Assembly (NCBI GenBank): GCA_963931925.1
Contig: OZ007574.1
Location: forward strand, 37,332,438-37,396,437
Direction of reading: 5' to 3'
Origin: Onchidella celtica
Lineage: Eukaryota > Mollusca > Gastropoda > Systellommatophora > Onchidiidae
Length of the DNA: 64,000 bases
The stretch's first letter is position 1; each line of letters opens with the position of its first letter. Below the pieces are notes generated by a model. The model saw only the letters and a program-made list of their open reading frames with translations. It had not been told where the DNA came from and made no database searches. The position numbers and the translations under genes were made by a program. Of this stretch, positions 47,550 to 60,015 are shown one piece after another.

Positions 47550-48092
47550 TCAAGTATTTAATTCTATGTTAAACTTGACAGCTCTGGATAGGAAATATAA
47601 ATTAACTAGATGTCCAACCGGGCATTGCCCGGAATAAACAATCATGTGATCCCCCTCCCCCCCCTAGTATAATAAAAGTAATAAACTACAGTCTTACATC
47701 AGAATTCATGCGCACCACAACACTACGCACCAAACTGAACGCTTGATACGGTTACTTTTTATGACATGCACGGTACTATATATTACGAAACAAAAATGCA
47801 AAAATACAGACGTTACATAGCAATAAACATTGTTATCTTTTTAAAAATACATGCTTGAAGTAAACAACTTTTAATTATAGCCATCATCTTCCTTATCTCA
47901 ATTGCCACCTTCCTGCCAAATTTGACGCCTGAAGAGTGTATAGTTTGGTCAGTTAGTCATGCCAAAGGTTGCAAGTTACTGAAATATATAATAGATAAAG
48001 GAAGTGTGCGCAAAGGGGAGTGAAGGGCGCGAAATGGCCAGTGTCGTGCTGACGGGCAGTAAAACCCAAACTCAGACTCAAAACTCAAACCT
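47550..48092 (+). repeat. Dispersed repeat E copy with an internal insertion
   Basis: TATTTAATTCTATGTTAAAC and AGCTCTGGATAGGAAATATAAAT at 47552-47604, then unrelated DNA beginning ACTAGATGTCCAACCGGG with a CCGGGCATTGCCCGG palindrome. The repeat resumes at about 47995 with GTGCGCAAAGGGG, GCGAAATGGCCAGTGTCGTG and GTAAAACCCAAACTC. Part of the insert (47690-47760) resembles 50938-51010 (CATGCGCACCA, CACTACGCACC). Confidence 0.65.
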
Positions 48093-48159
48093 TCAAATTT
48101 AAGAGCATTTATTGTTGTTGTTGTTGTTGTTGTTGTTGTTTTTTGGTTTTGTTTTTTGT

Positions 48160-49811
48160 TCAGTACACACAGACTGGGTAACAAACTGCGGAGTTCCATG
48201 TTTCTCCGGCTAAATTCAAAGGGATATCTCCAGACAAGATAAGTGCTAGGTTGCTTGCCTGATGCGTGTGTCCAAACATTTTAAGCGCTGCCATGGCATA
48301 AATAAAGTAAAAATCCCACGACTAATGTACCAATTCCACAGGTGCAAACTAAATACAACCATCGATTTACCATAATAGTGAAATACCACAGGGTCAAACC
48401 CAACGATAAACCAGCAAGAAAGCAAATCATTGTCTTCTTGATTCCCAAATAGTCTACCATCAGACCCCATATGGCTCTTGTAAAGGAAAAGCCAATCAAA
48501 TTGATGGTTCCCACATTAGCTAGAAAATGGTCATCCTTGATCCAGAGCTGGCCGTACGCTTTGTAGTAATTTGATGTCACAACGAAACTGAAGGTGGAAG
48601 TCAGTACACATGTCCACAAGATATAAAAGGTTGGGGTCTTCAGAACTTGTAATGGGGACAGATCTTCTGTATATGCAGTTTCCTTGCAAGCAGAATCATT
48701 TTCGCTGTCGGATTGTTGCATCTCAGCGGAACAGTGGGGACTATTTCCATCCATTTCAAAACTGCCAACATTTGACTTCTCCTGGTATTTGTCACGTTTT
48801 ATAAGGTTGGTCTTTGAACACCTCTTGTCCTTCTCTTGTCCACTGGCACTCCCTTTCTCATCGTTGTTTTCACTGAGTTTGCCTGTCCCACACTCATAAT
48901 TACAAGGATTTGCATACACATCACTGTATATACAGAACGGGCCTCTGGTCGGAAGGATAACTTTTGCATGGGTAATTTTGCCCACACTGACTGTCGCCTT
49001 GACAGGGCTTGGAAGCACCATAACCTAGAGAAGTGATGTTTTTATCGAGTTGACTTCTGGTTTCTTGCAGTTCTCTGCCTTCTTCTGTTGAATGTTCCGT
49101 GCTCGTGCATTCCATTGTCTCTCCATCATCTTTGCCCAGCAGCTGCACGTATTTAACATCTCGGATTAGACACAGCCCGATGACATGGCATGACAACGTT
49201 AGACTACCTATAACGAAAAACATACTTGGCACTCGGTCTAGAATGTCATCGTGAGTGAAGTATGCATTGCCAGCCAGTTTCAGATCAGCGGTTTTGTTTT
49301 CTGGATTGATGTAATGTGTCATGACCTGTATTAATACCAACGAGCCTGATCCCATACTGGACATAATAATTCCAGTACATAATCCTATGTTTTTGAAATG
49401 GCACCAACATCTTATAATATGCAGTATACAGCCGTACAGGGTCCCAAAGGGAATACCGATCATAGGTCCTGTTGTGATCACAAAAGACGCCACTGACGTC
49501 TGGACAGTGAAATAACTGAGGAACATACCGAGGTTGTAAATAAAGACAGCAATAGCAAGGGTCCAGTGGGTACCGAAATACTCGCTCACTATTCGTGAAA
49601 GTGAGACCCCCATCGTGAAGCCTATCACTGCCAAGGAAAATGTCCAGGGCGTTTGGAAACCACTCTCTGGTCCTAGTCTAGCCCTGAAGTAAGAGTCAGT
49701 GTAGACTTTTAGATTTCCCCAATACCAACTTATGGTGCCACCAAAGAGGATGAAAGCACAGCCAAGAAATGTGCTGTATCTGGAACATGTCAGTTTTGTA
49801 GACCGCTTCAT
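48160..49811 (-). pseudogene. MFS transporter, oxalate/formate-antiporter or monocarboxylate type, single exon, frame-disrupted
   Basis: A 12-helix major-facilitator carrier would be expected. The first frame starts at 49811 (MKRSTKLTCSRYSTFLGCAF) and covers six likely membrane segments to about 49021, including LFGGTISWYWGN, FTMGVSLSRIVSEYFG and GPMIGIPFGTLYG. The second (about 49021-48281) has a charged loop, then LKTPTFYILW, TINLIGFSFTRAIWGLMVDY and GIGTLVVGF. A third frame continues with IYAMAALKMFGHTHQASNLA to a stop at 48160, resembling the FG..H..N.. motif of the family. The frame changes fall at 48921-49021 and near 48307 (a run of five T). The last helices seem to be missing. Either a decaying retrocopy-like pseudogene or a real single-exon gene with base-call indels; a short intron at the first switch is also possible. 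Confidence 0.75.
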
Positions 49812-50163
49812 TCTGCTAGATGGATGTACTAGAAAAGAACACGGTAAAAAATGAATGGTTCGGTTATATACCTTTATATATTATTGTCCAAAATTTCACT
49901 TTAGCCGTGGTTCTGGATTTCTGAAAAGAAAAAAAAACAGACTGATTTTAAAGAAAAGAATAGGCTACTCGTTAATCTTTGAAAATAATAAACGTCTTTA
50001 TAATAGGCCAGCGGCCAATGCCATTATACTGGAATCACGTGGAAAGAAGCATGCACAAGATTTCATAAGGAAATGTGTTGGAACCAGTTTTCTAACAATG
50101 GAAGGAATTCCACCGGCATGCAGTCCTAACAGTTTATGGTTGCATATTGTTCATGTTTGCTTA
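49812..50163. other. No recognised feature
   Basis: 5' side of the MFS locus. The frame at 49855-50226 runs into MITE family A and is not called. Confidence 0.4.
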
Positions 50164-50365
50164 ACGCCTGGAAATCTTTTAGAATGTAGAAGAGGTGTAA
50201 CAACGCACACTTTGACACCTGTTTGAAGTGCGTTGTGGCACTTATCAAGCTGTTTCACAGTTCGGATTTATTCTTACTTCTTTTCATAAAACTAAAACCG
50301 CAAGTGTTTAACGTCGAATTTCTCATCTGTGCAGAAACTGGAGTTGGAACAAACAAGAACGTAGG
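50164..50365 (+). mobile_element. MITE family A, copy f
   Basis: Left end replaced. Contains GAATGTAGAAGAGGTGTAAC, CACTTTGACACCTGTTTGAA, GTTGTGGCACTTATCAAGCT and the right end GAGTTGGAACAAACAAGAAC. Confidence 0.85.
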
Positions 50366-50489
50366 TCGCGTATTGTATACTGCGAGCTTTTCTCACTCAG
50401 TGAACACGCTCGTGTTTTCTGAGAATCGCATTTTTGAGATCCTAGATGAGGTACCAGGTATTCACCTGTCACCTGTCGGCTTCATCGTC

Positions 50490-50725
50490 ATCGATGTTAG
50501 CTGCTACAGTGGATGTCACGACAAAATCTCCTCCACCCAATCCTGTCCTTAGCTTTCCTAGTTAGTTCACTTATTTCCAGCTGGCTGACTTTCTTGATGT
50601 TATCGTGATATGTAATGGGTGGTCTTCCTTGTTTTCTCTTTGTTTCTGTCTTTCCTTGAAGGATTGATATCATAAGGCCCGTGCTTTTGTTTCGGGCCGC
50701 GTGGCCGATGTATGCAAGTCTTCTT
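50490..50725 (-). mobile_element. LINE C-terminal fragment, decayed
   Basis: The minus strand reads RRLAYIGHAARNKSTGLMIS, KTETKRKQGRPPITYHDNI and RKAKDRIGWRRFCRDI, the usual tail of LINE reverse transcriptase ORFs (LGHxxR...GKRxxGRPxxxWxDxI...AxDRxxWR). No upstream part. Clade uncertain (Jockey/CR1/RTE-like). Confidence 0.75.
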
Positions 50726-50772
50726 TTATTTATTTCAGGTATTATCGGTGATAAACCTGTGAACCCACGGTT

Positions 50773-50917
<145 letters not shown>

Positions 50918-51059
50918 CCTAGAAAGCTTCCCGTATTTTACAGTCTTACTATAGATTTTATGCGCACCAGAGCACTACGCACCCATTTCTGATAAGAAAA
51001 CTGCGCGTTCGGAATTGAACGCTTATTAATAATTTATTGTTTCCGATGCGGTAGGCTTA

Positions 51060-51236
51060 CTACAGGGGACCAAAATAGAGATCATTGTATATTACATTTT
51101 TGACAAGTTTTTATTTATTAATACCTGAAACTTGAATCAATACAATCGGTCGATGCAAAAGCGATTGGGCTGGATTAGTTGACACTTAGGAAAATTAACC
51201 TTATCATTTTGGAAACTATCATTTAGGCTGTAGCGT
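51060..51236 (+). repeat. Dispersed repeat D, copy 3
   Basis: CCTGAAACTTGAATCAATAC, GGTCGATGCAAAAGCGATTG, GGATTAGTTGACACTTAGG, GGAAACTATCATTTAGG. Confidence 0.7.
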
Positions 51237-52037
<801 letters not shown>

Positions 52038-53031
52038 ACACAGACAGACAGACAGACAGATAAACTTTCTCATAGACAAAGGCCTACACGCTGCTCCGTT
52101 TACAAACACGATGACTCAAATAATGAGTCGCGACCCACCCCAAGATGGCCGCCAGCGCCTTCTGACAATCCCATTCAGTTCCTGGCGTGTCTGGGCATTG
52201 CTCCCGACACAAAAAAATGCGCAGAAAATACAAGCTTCGTAGGAACCGGCAACTGTTATCCCTGTAGAAACAATGAACAACGTTTTTCCAAGGGAGTTTG
52301 GCTTCTTGGAAAGTCTGTGTTATTGGCATGGCCCTCTAGATCATGTTTTGTTAACTACACAGCATTTCCCCCTTTAAATTGCAAAAAAATATGTATGTAG
52401 ATTGCTTCATGACCTTATTACATATTGAAATCGGTAGCAGGTGAGTTGCATGTACACTACATATTTTACCAACCCATGAGAATGAAAGTAAGACGTCATC
52501 AGCTAAGTAACTTACTTTTGAAGTATCCGACTAATACCTTTAAACTTCTTCCTTCTTTTCTTTCTTTCTTTCTTTCTTTACTGATTTATTTATTTATTTA
52601 TTTAACACAATCATCTAAAACTCAACTCTCATCCTTGTTTTAAGTTACTGTTATACTGTGCACTCAATTTTTTTAAATTTTTTGTTTGTTGTTGTTGTTG
52701 TTGTTGTTGTTGTTTGTTGCAAATGAGTGAAATAATTGTCTAAAACAATGAGGGAACAAAGATATTCATGTACGGGGCCCTTTCCAATAATGAATGAAAT
52801 TAACAAAGTTAACAACACAGTCATTTTTGTTTTTCAGTTTTGACCATCTGTACTCACAAGCTTGTTTAAAGAAATTTGTATCCATCTTAAATGACAGTCA
52901 CCATCCCTTGTTTTATCAAATTTCTACATCATCCAAGAACAACAGAATAATACACATGAAAGCAAACACAGGAAGATACGGAAGTTCGTTTTTGCCTCGG
53001 CAATTCACCTTAACAAAATAGCTGGATGTCT
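52038..53031. other. No recognised gene; small simple repeats
   Basis: CTTT and TTTA tracts at 52553-52600, GTT tract at 52684-52715. Nothing else seen. Confidence 0.45.
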
Positions 53032-53265
53032 CGTCCCCTTAGAATTACGATGTGCTATGTCCTCTTTTTGGCTGAACTGAGCTACACACTACACACTACT
53101 TCTATAGGCCTTCTCCATTGTGTGTCAAAATACCAAGCAGGTTTGGTGTGTAATTTGTAAGTAAAAAAAAATAAAAATCGTAACATCAAAAGCTACCAGC
53201 ACATGGAACTTCAATCATCAATTTCTCAGAAGTTGACGGAAGCTAGTTAGAACCTTGTCAGTCTT
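53032..53265 (+). mobile_element. MITE family F, second copy
   Basis: Left end CGTCCCCTTAGAATTACG; internal blocks as in 6847-7090; right end degraded after AACCTTGTCAG. Confidence 0.75.
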
Positions 53266-53289
53266 GGTGTCATATTTCACTAATTTTCC

Positions 53290-53450
53290 TTATCATGTAC
53301 TTCATGTCATGTCCCTTATTGAATTTATTGATGTATGATATGTTTAAGTAATCATGCGTAAGATGTGTGCACCATGCATTGTACTCTTCAACGCTCTGTG
53401 AAAGAGAATTTCCCTCATGAGGTAATGACGTGATTTTCTTATCTTAATTT
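53290..53450 (+). repeat. Retroposon 3' tail, as at 34380-34560
   Basis: CTCTGTGAAAGAGAATTTCCC then ATTTTCTTATCTT. Confidence 0.5.
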
Positions 53451-53584
53451 GTGACTTTGCCTTTAGGCCTGCCCGATTGTACAAAGTAAAAAAATTATAG
53501 GCTGCTACACAACAATGGCACAGTACTGTAAAAAATGTATAGATAATGTTCGTGGACTTCATGTACGGTATATCCAAAGAAGAC

Positions 53585-53812
53585 ACTGTGCCTGCGGATC
53601 CGTGAAAAAACTATTTTCAGACTTGGACCCTGTCTTTTCTGAGAGAGGCTAAGATCTACAAATTGATTTAATAACTTTTATACTCGTTTTCTAAACTTTT
53701 TCGAGATCTGTACAAAACAACTTTTGTAGATTTTTTTTTACCAATGTATTAAAATTATATGAATGTATTTAATTGTATGTTAAACCCAAACTCAAACTCA
53801 AAACTCAAACCT
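53585..53812 (+). repeat. Dispersed repeat E, uninterrupted copy
   Basis: Gives the empty-site version of 42565-43300: CTGCGGATCCGTGAAA, AAGATCTACAAATTGATTTA, CTTTTATACTCG, CTGTACAAAACAACTTTTG, then a short CCCAAACTC tail. Confidence 0.8.
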
Positions 53813-54025
53813 GGTAGACTTTTTTCGTGCATTTGTATGACATATTTGAACATGTTTTGCCAGAATATTCCTCGTATCAAAGGGATTAGGCGATGCATAT
53901 TTTGCATACATATCGATCCTTGACGTCTTCTGTTGGCTTGAAGGATGCTGAGACCATGCACTTACAAATTCATCTGACTTACGTCAAGCTTTTATAATAA
54001 GTGCATAGGTATAAAAAAAAAAATC

Positions 54026-54257
54026 TTAACCCTTTAGGCCCCGACCCTATTTCTGCGTATGGGCGAATTCTGATTTTGTGAGAATTTATTCTTAGGGGCA
54101 TAATCAATGCGTATTTGTCATCATTCGGTTCATTTAGTGTGTATATTGTAGAATTTGAAAAAAAAAATTCATCGCCTAGAGTTCTTGTAGGAACTTGCAG
54201 ACGAGTGATAAATTTCAATGTATCACTGGTGACACTGTCTGGCGCCAAGACGGTTAA
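54026..54257. mobile_element. MITE family G (232 bp), TIR TTAACC...
   Basis: Left TTAACCCTTTAGGCCCC, right GGCGCCAAGACGGTTAA: 17-bp inverted repeats with four differences. A diverged copy at 57297-57488 shares CCTATTTCT, AATTCTGAT, TTGTGAGAATT, GAGTTCTTGT and CGAGTGATA. TTAA ends are typical of piggyBac or Kolobok groups, but the assignment is open. Confidence 0.75.
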
Positions 54258-54990
54258 CATATTTTCTTTTAGTGCACGTTGACAGAACTCGTTTGTACTA
54301 GAACAGTAAGTTATTTAATGATTCTGACATAGCAATAAACACATAGTAACATCTGGAATTATTATTTTTTTAAAACGTGATGGAATTCTGTTTCTCAGAC
54401 TGCGAGATAACCGGACGGGGCGAATGGGGAAAATGGCATTTTTATCTATCAAGAGGGTGGCATCGGTCAAAACTGATATTTTTGGTTGGTTGCGATTCCT
54501 CTGTCCCTCATCTGTGTGTGAACAAAATGTTTTTCATGGATAAAATGTTTAAGAATATTAAACATGACTCTATGCGACCTAACCCAATGTATTTATCACA
54601 GATTTGTACAGGTGGACCACGTTTTCAATTTAGCACTTTTTCTCAGCAAGCACCACATTGGTTTATTTGGGCATCTAACAGAATAATTATAATTTCCCAA
54701 CAATTACTGTGGGGAAATTAACAGTCATTTAAAACAACAACAACAACAACGTTTTGCTTGTAAGAAAAATGAATATATCTAATAAATAGTTAGGACATTC
54801 TCTACTGGTTTTTGAGATAATCATCTGGCCCTCTCCAGTCCACAGGCTTAACAAAAGCGATGGGGCAATCTGGGGTCAGTGACATGAAGCAACGATTGAG
54901 ATGAAAGCCAATAGAATCAACAAACATAATTGGAATTAAGAAATATACAAACCAAACTTTACTTTCACAATACGAAGGTAATGTACTTTC
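54258..54990. other. No recognised gene
   Basis: The 114-codon frame 54377-54721 has no domain, signal or splice context that I recognise. Confidence 0.4.
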
Positions 54991-56060
54991 TTTACTGAAC
55001 GGCTTCTGCATTTACCTGTCTCGGTGGGAGATTGGGCGATTCTAGTAGGGTCTCTTAAGGGGAGGAAGAGGTGTAAAATATCGAACATTGGGGTCAAATA
55101 GTCGAAATCGACTTTTTAACATTATCCTATAGTTAAACCATTTTTATTTTCAGAAAATATAATTGAAATGTCCGGGAAATGTCTCTAAGATGTATTTGGG
55201 AAGTTTTTCAGACACCACCCCCATGGGTGGACAGAGCAGTTTGAAAACTTTAGGAGCCTTTTTCTCTGTTTCTTGTTTTCAGCGCATGTTAAAAACTTCA
55301 GTTCTTAATTTCTCCATAACTGCTGATCAGATTGCCCTCAGATTTTGCACATGCGTCATTAAATAAATATGCTTTGATGTTACAATGGTCAATATTGGTT
55401 TTATGTGATATTTTTTCAGCCAGAGCAATCAGAAAACTGTATATTTAGTTTTTCACGGGACAAAATATGACATACTACTTTAAGGTTGGCATATATGACC
55501 AAATGGATAGATTTATTGGAAATATGGCGTTGTAACGCTTTTTGCATACCAATTCTTGACCTGTATGCAAAATTTGAGCGGATTTCAACCGATAGTTTTC
55601 ACAGAATTCTTAATTAAAAAATGTAATGAAAATTCAATATGGCCGCCGTTACCATGACAACCGCAAAGTTTAAAAAAATTTTGAATGCATTTTTCAAATC
55701 ACGTTTTTTTTTTCTGATTCACTACCACAAACTTTATGAAAATTGATTAACAATTATGGAAAATAGGATTTTTACCCCTTCCTCCTAATGTTCTAGTATA
55801 CTCTGTCCTTCGTCTTGCTTTTTCCTAACACAATATGATGAGTAGCATGTCGACGTGCTTTCTCCAAAACTCAAACTCAGATGAACGGCTTTTGTATTTC
55901 CCTGTCCCTGGGGATGGTTGGTGGGTGCTTCTGGTAGGGTCTGTTCCGGTTCTATCGTTCTATTATATTGTCTTCCGTCTCGCTTTTTTTTCTCCTAGCA
56001 CAATGTGACAATTAGCATGTCGATATGTTCTGCCCAGACTCAAAACTCAGCTCCCTGTCC
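54991..56060. repeat. Degenerate tandem repeat, about 165 bp per unit, split by a TIR element
   Basis: GAACGGCTTCTGCATTTACC...CTAGTAGGGTCT at 54998-55053 recurs at 55883-55942 (GAACGGCTTTTGTATTTCCC...CTGGTAGGGTCT). TCTGTCCTTCGTCTTGCTTT...AGCATGTCGACG at 55801-55855 recurs at about 55970-56027. The insertion at 55059-55785 separates the first unit. Confidence 0.75.
55059..55785. mobile_element. 727-bp non-autonomous TIR element, TWA target site
   Basis: Left GGGGAGGAAGAGGTGTAAAA and right complement GGAGGAAGGGGTAAAAA are inverted ends, flanked by TAA at 55056-55058 and 55786-55788. The uninterrupted tandem unit downstream supports a clean insertion. A 3-bp TWA duplication fits PIF/Harbinger. 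Inside lies ATGGCCGCCGTTACCATGACA, but no ORF of note. Confidence 0.75.
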
Positions 56061-57296
56061 ACATACATCCCCATTTTCTCCAGATTGAGGACCCTCCGTG
56101 GTCGCGGGAATATTAATATTAAAATGGGCATTACAGAAATTAAATGATGTTTTTAATGCTAACGAGTTCGGTTATTGGCTGTCGCCATCTGTTTCACCAT
56201 TCATCTAGGTCTGTGTGATCTTCTGAATATGCACCAGACCATCCTCTCCCTTTGATAAAGTGACCTGCACATTTGCCACGCCAAGCAAGGACTTCTACGG
56301 CGACATTCATTCACTGAGTAGCAAAATAAAATGAATACAGATACGCGGTGAGTCACAGAAGGGCCAGACAGACTTTGAGTCTGAATTTGGATGGAGAAAT
56401 GCATCATCGACACGATAACGGTCACAGTGTAGGCTACTACTGAAAAAAACAAGACAGTAGAAATAATATAACCGAACGATAGGGCAGACTGAGACCTACC
56501 AGAAACGCCCACCAACCATCCTCTGGCCAGACGTTTGGCAAAAGGCAAAGTGGTGGTATTTCTGGAACCCGAAAGTACAACTAATTTAAAAAGACTCACA
56601 AGCTTTCGAGTTTTATGACCTATATCAGGGGCGTCATCACCATCATCATCATCATCACCATCGTGATACTGTAATGGAGCTACAGATTGAACAAGTACAT
56701 GTAAGCAACTAAAACGACTTGACCACATGACCCAAAAATTATAAAACTTTGTGTATAGCCCCAGTTTTTGACGATAAATTACATGGACACGTTCATTTAT
56801 GACAAAATTCAACCTTTAATATTTTTTATTTACGTTTTTCTTTTCTTTGTTTCAGCCGCAAAAAAGAGAATCTAGAAGCATTATGTCCAATAGAATCGAA
56901 AAGTGTGATCAGAAATTCCGTTTTTCGCCCATCTTTGTTCTTGGTCTCCTTGACTACGACCGACCTTGGCCGTATTATTATTGATAAAAGACGCCTCTAA
57001 GCAAGACAATGCGAAAGTGGGAGGTCGGAGATGAGGGGGAGTGCATGATTTTTGTACTTAATGTAAATGAAAACGGCAGTGAAACAGCAGCAACAACGAG
57101 TTGCGTGATAAACAGAGGTAGACCAGATGCCATCATTATGAGTTTACTTACAAACATTCCAAGTGGGAACGTCATGTAGTTATTAATAGCCTGGAGAGCT
57201 ACAATAATGGAAAGTGAGATCAAAAGGATTGCTGGGGGGCGAATGAAACAAGATAAAGAGATTGAGACAGATAGGAGCCCACGTATTTCAGTGAAG
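56061..57296. other. Unrecognised; a few isolated splice-like pieces
   Basis: On the minus strand, the end of the frame MTFPLGMF meets a good donor (GTAAGT) at about 57150. A 38-codon frame from about 56317 down to 56204 (NVAVEVLAWRGKCAGHF) is open. Neither joins to anything or shows a family, so no gene is called. Confidence 0.3.
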
Positions 57297-57488
57297 TTTA
57301 CCTCTCTAGGCCACGCCCCTATTTCTATCTGTGGGAAAATTCTGATCTTGTGAGAATTCTCTTGGGGGCACAATTGGTTGATTTAATGTATACAGTAAAA
57401 GTTACTATAAATAACATTTCTCGCCTTGAGTTCTTGTGGGAACGACAGCCGAGTGATACATTTCTGTGCATCACTCGAGATGTATGAG
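57297..57488. mobile_element. MITE family G, second copy (diverged)
   Basis: Same block order as 54026-54257; right end lost. Confidence 0.6.
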
Positions 57489-57957
57489 GTCCAGAGGAAT
57501 GACGAAAATATGGGCAGGCACGGCTTTAGATCTATAGAATATATAGAAACGGGGGTGGGGGGGGGGCAGGAGAACGGGAGAGAGAGATGGAAGAGCAGGG
57601 TGGGAGAGAGATGAGGATGGGGAGCTGTAAAGAGGGGGGAGAGGAGGGGGACAGAGAGACAGGGAAGAGGGCGGTAGAGAGACAGGGAAGGGATGTTGGA
57701 GAGATAGGAAAGAAGGATGTGACTTCATTTGGCAACAATCATGCTTCTCTATGCCCCTTCGATTTATTTCATCTTTTCTAGGCATCTAAAGATGCATTGC
57801 TTCAATTTTCTTCACAGAACAGAGATACTACCAGAAGCGACACAAGGCAGGAATACGCCATCACGTTTGACTACCGTGAACCATTTGGATGAGATCAATT
57901 GTTCATGACAAGGCCGCAGACAACGGCGTTTATTGCAACATCAGAGAGGATGTATTT
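57489..57957. other. G-rich low-complexity patch and unrecognised DNA
   Basis: GA/GGG-rich 57550-57715. No gene. Confidence 0.5.
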
Positions 57958-58170
57958 AGAGAGGTATCTCACTTTCGCCAAATTATCGAGAAACTAGGTC
58001 ACGGCAGTAACAAGAATTGAAAGAGACGGTCTTCACCAAAGACTGAGTGCATTATCTGTTTATTGAGATTTGTTCATATTTTGGGGTTGACTGAAAATAT
58101 TTAGAGCCATTTGTAAGCTCTTACTCCCCAGTGGAAATTTACAAACGGGTATTGTTTACCGACTATCAAG
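57958..58170 (-). mobile_element. MITE family C, truncated copy
   Basis: AGAGAGGTATCTCACTTTCG then AAACTAGGTCACGGCAGTAA, GACGGTCTTCACCAAAGA, TAAGCTCTTACTCCCC, GGGTATTGTTTACCG. Breaks off before the far terminal repeat. Confidence 0.75.
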
Positions 58171-58529
58171 TCAAGTGAAGCTGCATTTCATCCAAAATGG
58201 CGGTGCGCATACTTCCTGTAGTCACCAAAAGTGGGCATTTTCTCTAAGACTTCTGATAGTTCCCTATTCTGTGGTTTTCTTCGACTGCGGTAAAAATATG
58301 TAATAGTGAAGCACACAGTTCAAGTTTCAGACCAGAAAAACGTTTCCCCTTTTTTCTCTAACTTTTTAGTTGAACAAAATGGTTTAGAAGGTCATGCCAA
58401 ATTTGGGAACTCGGATTTACCCGGCGGTGCAGTTATCTTTGAAAACAGAAAACGTGGTTCATTTATTCCCGCGGGGACTATAGTAAACATGCATTGTGTG
58501 AGAGATCCCCATTGCCCTCATTATAGATG
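58171..58529. other. Unrecognised; weak exon-like frame
   Basis: After CTTTTTAG at about 58368 the plus strand encodes LVEQNGLEGHAKFGNSDLPG and CVRDPHCPHYRC, which has paired cysteines. It runs into the mariner end, so support is poor. Confidence 0.25.
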
Positions 58530-59068
58530 TACGAGGCGTTGCTGAAAAGTTTTGCCTCCTGCGTGATCATTTCACTTGTATGCAAGACACTCACCACATA
58601 AATCGCATATCTGGTAAAAGTGTAGAATGTTTTCTTTGAAGTACTGTCATTACTTTTCCACATGATCACCATCCCTTTCCATACACCCAAAAAAATATTA
58701 AGGTCGGACAAGCTGTTGTACGTCGTCGGCGAAGAAATCAGGTGTCATATCTCGGCAGCAGCGGAGCACATTGCTTGCACTTGAGCATAATCATCTTAAC
58801 GGTGTCCTTAGGATGCTCATTGAACTTGGAGAAAAGGAAAAACTCACAGAGCGCAAGATCGGGGCTGTGCTATAGGTAAGGTCTCACGAAATTTGAGGCA
58901 TTGCAGTGCATCCTGCGTTTTTCAACTAGATCTAGTATGTGGACGAGAATTGTCATGTTGCAGAAAAGCATCTTTTTCTGGACAAACAAGTTTCAAGCGT
59001 GCCCTGAGTTTCTTCAGTTTCCACATACTGTGTTATCCTTGTTTCCAAAAATTCTGAGTGGATTATAT
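58530..59068 (-). mobile_element. Mariner transposon, 3' half, decayed
   Basis: The edge TACGAGGCGTTGCTGAAA is a mariner-type terminal repeat. On the minus strand the transposase end is readable: HDNSRPHT, then after a frame change HSPDLALCEFFLFSKFNEHP, matching the mariner catalytic-core end (HDNARPHT...YSPDLAPCDFxLFPKLK). Several stops follow. The upstream half is missing; the sequence stops where the MITE family B copy begins. Confidence 0.88.
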
Positions 59069-59255
59069 CCAGAGATACTAGAATTGATAAGATAAGGCAG
59101 ATAGAAATTTTAGCGTGTACAGATTTCGCACCGCCTCCTAGCGGCAAACGCCCGGAAGTCATAAAAAGTGTCGTATTTCACAAAGCCATATAGGGAAAAT
59201 ATTGAATTTTGTTCACTGTTCAGCCATCACTATAGATCTTGATTGACGTCTCTTA
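59069..59255 (-). mobile_element. MITE family B, nested copy, right part
   Basis: Reverse orientation: CCAGAGATACTAGAATTGAT, GCACCGCCTCCTAGCGGCAAA, CACAAAGCCATATAGGGAAAA, TTCACTGTTCAGCCATCAC. Cut at 59255 by the element at 59256-61391; continues at 61392-61465. Confidence 0.85.
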
Positions 59256-59748
59256 GCCTATGTATCCTTATGCGCGACGCGACATTGAGTCGCTCGCGAT
59301 CGTCGCTCGAGATCAGTCGCGCGAAGTGTCTCCTTATGCGCTAAGATTCGCTAGCGAAAATCCGGGGTCAAGCGATGTCGCTCGATTGCTCGAGTCAAAA
59401 GTGTCTCCTTATGCGCGAGCGACGTCTTGTCGCGTGTCAAGTCGCCATGTTTCACTTTTTTCTTTGCGAGGATAGACCCAAGGCCCACTATGTCAGGACG
59501 GTGCAATTCAAGCACTTCCGTCCGCCGAGTCAGGAGTTTCTAAAAATAGTTCCGTGCGCACAATCATAAACACAGGCATGCTGTCATTACATGCGATTCG
59601 TCGTTCGTGTTGATCTGGGAGAAAATCCTGCACCTTATTTGTAATTACTGCAGATATAGACAATCATCAATCAAGACATTTGGCACTAGTGGCTGTAAAA
59701 GAATATGATGGTTGCAGAGGTTAAAGGCTGGCAAGACCTAGCACAACC

Positions 59749-60015
59749 TTGATAGAGACTGTAGATTTTTTTCTGAAGTTGTTTTTCCAAACAGACATTG
59801 GCCCCCATGGTCACTACTTTCAAAGCAAGTTAAAACATCTGCCTTGCACACTCAAGCACAAGTATTCCAAATGCAACTGTTGCACACCGGATGATGTTGT
59901 TAACTTGTTCCTGACAATTCGACTGCATCACCAGATCAGCCTAAGAAATAATACATCAAAACAGAAAATTTCAAGAAAGAAACTTGGAAAACTGAAGAAG
60001 CTGCAACATGAGTAA
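59749..60015 (+). CDS. Unassigned frame inside the Harbinger-like element, about 88 codons
   Basis: Encodes IETVDFFLKLFFQTDIGPHG, then KYSKCNCCTPDDVVNLFLTI, RLHHQISLRNN and a Lys-rich end. Cys-x-Cys-Cys and the LFLTIRLHHQISLRNN stretch give it a protein-like look. It faintly recalls C-terminal regions of THAP/P-type transposases, but I cannot name the family. Ends next to the LINE 3' end. Confidence 0.3.
   Translation: MIETVDFFLKLFFQTDIGPHGHYFQSKLKHLPCTLKHKYSKCNCCTPDDVVNLFLTIRLHHQISLRNNTSKQKISRKKLGKLKKLQHE

Noticed and set aside
54377-54721. 114-codon plus frame
   Set aside because: No recognisable domain, signal or exon borders; lies among MITEs.
56201-57373. Possible membrane-protein exons on the minus strand
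   Set aside because: Some splice-like sites and hydrophobic runs, but pieces do not join in phase and match no family I know.
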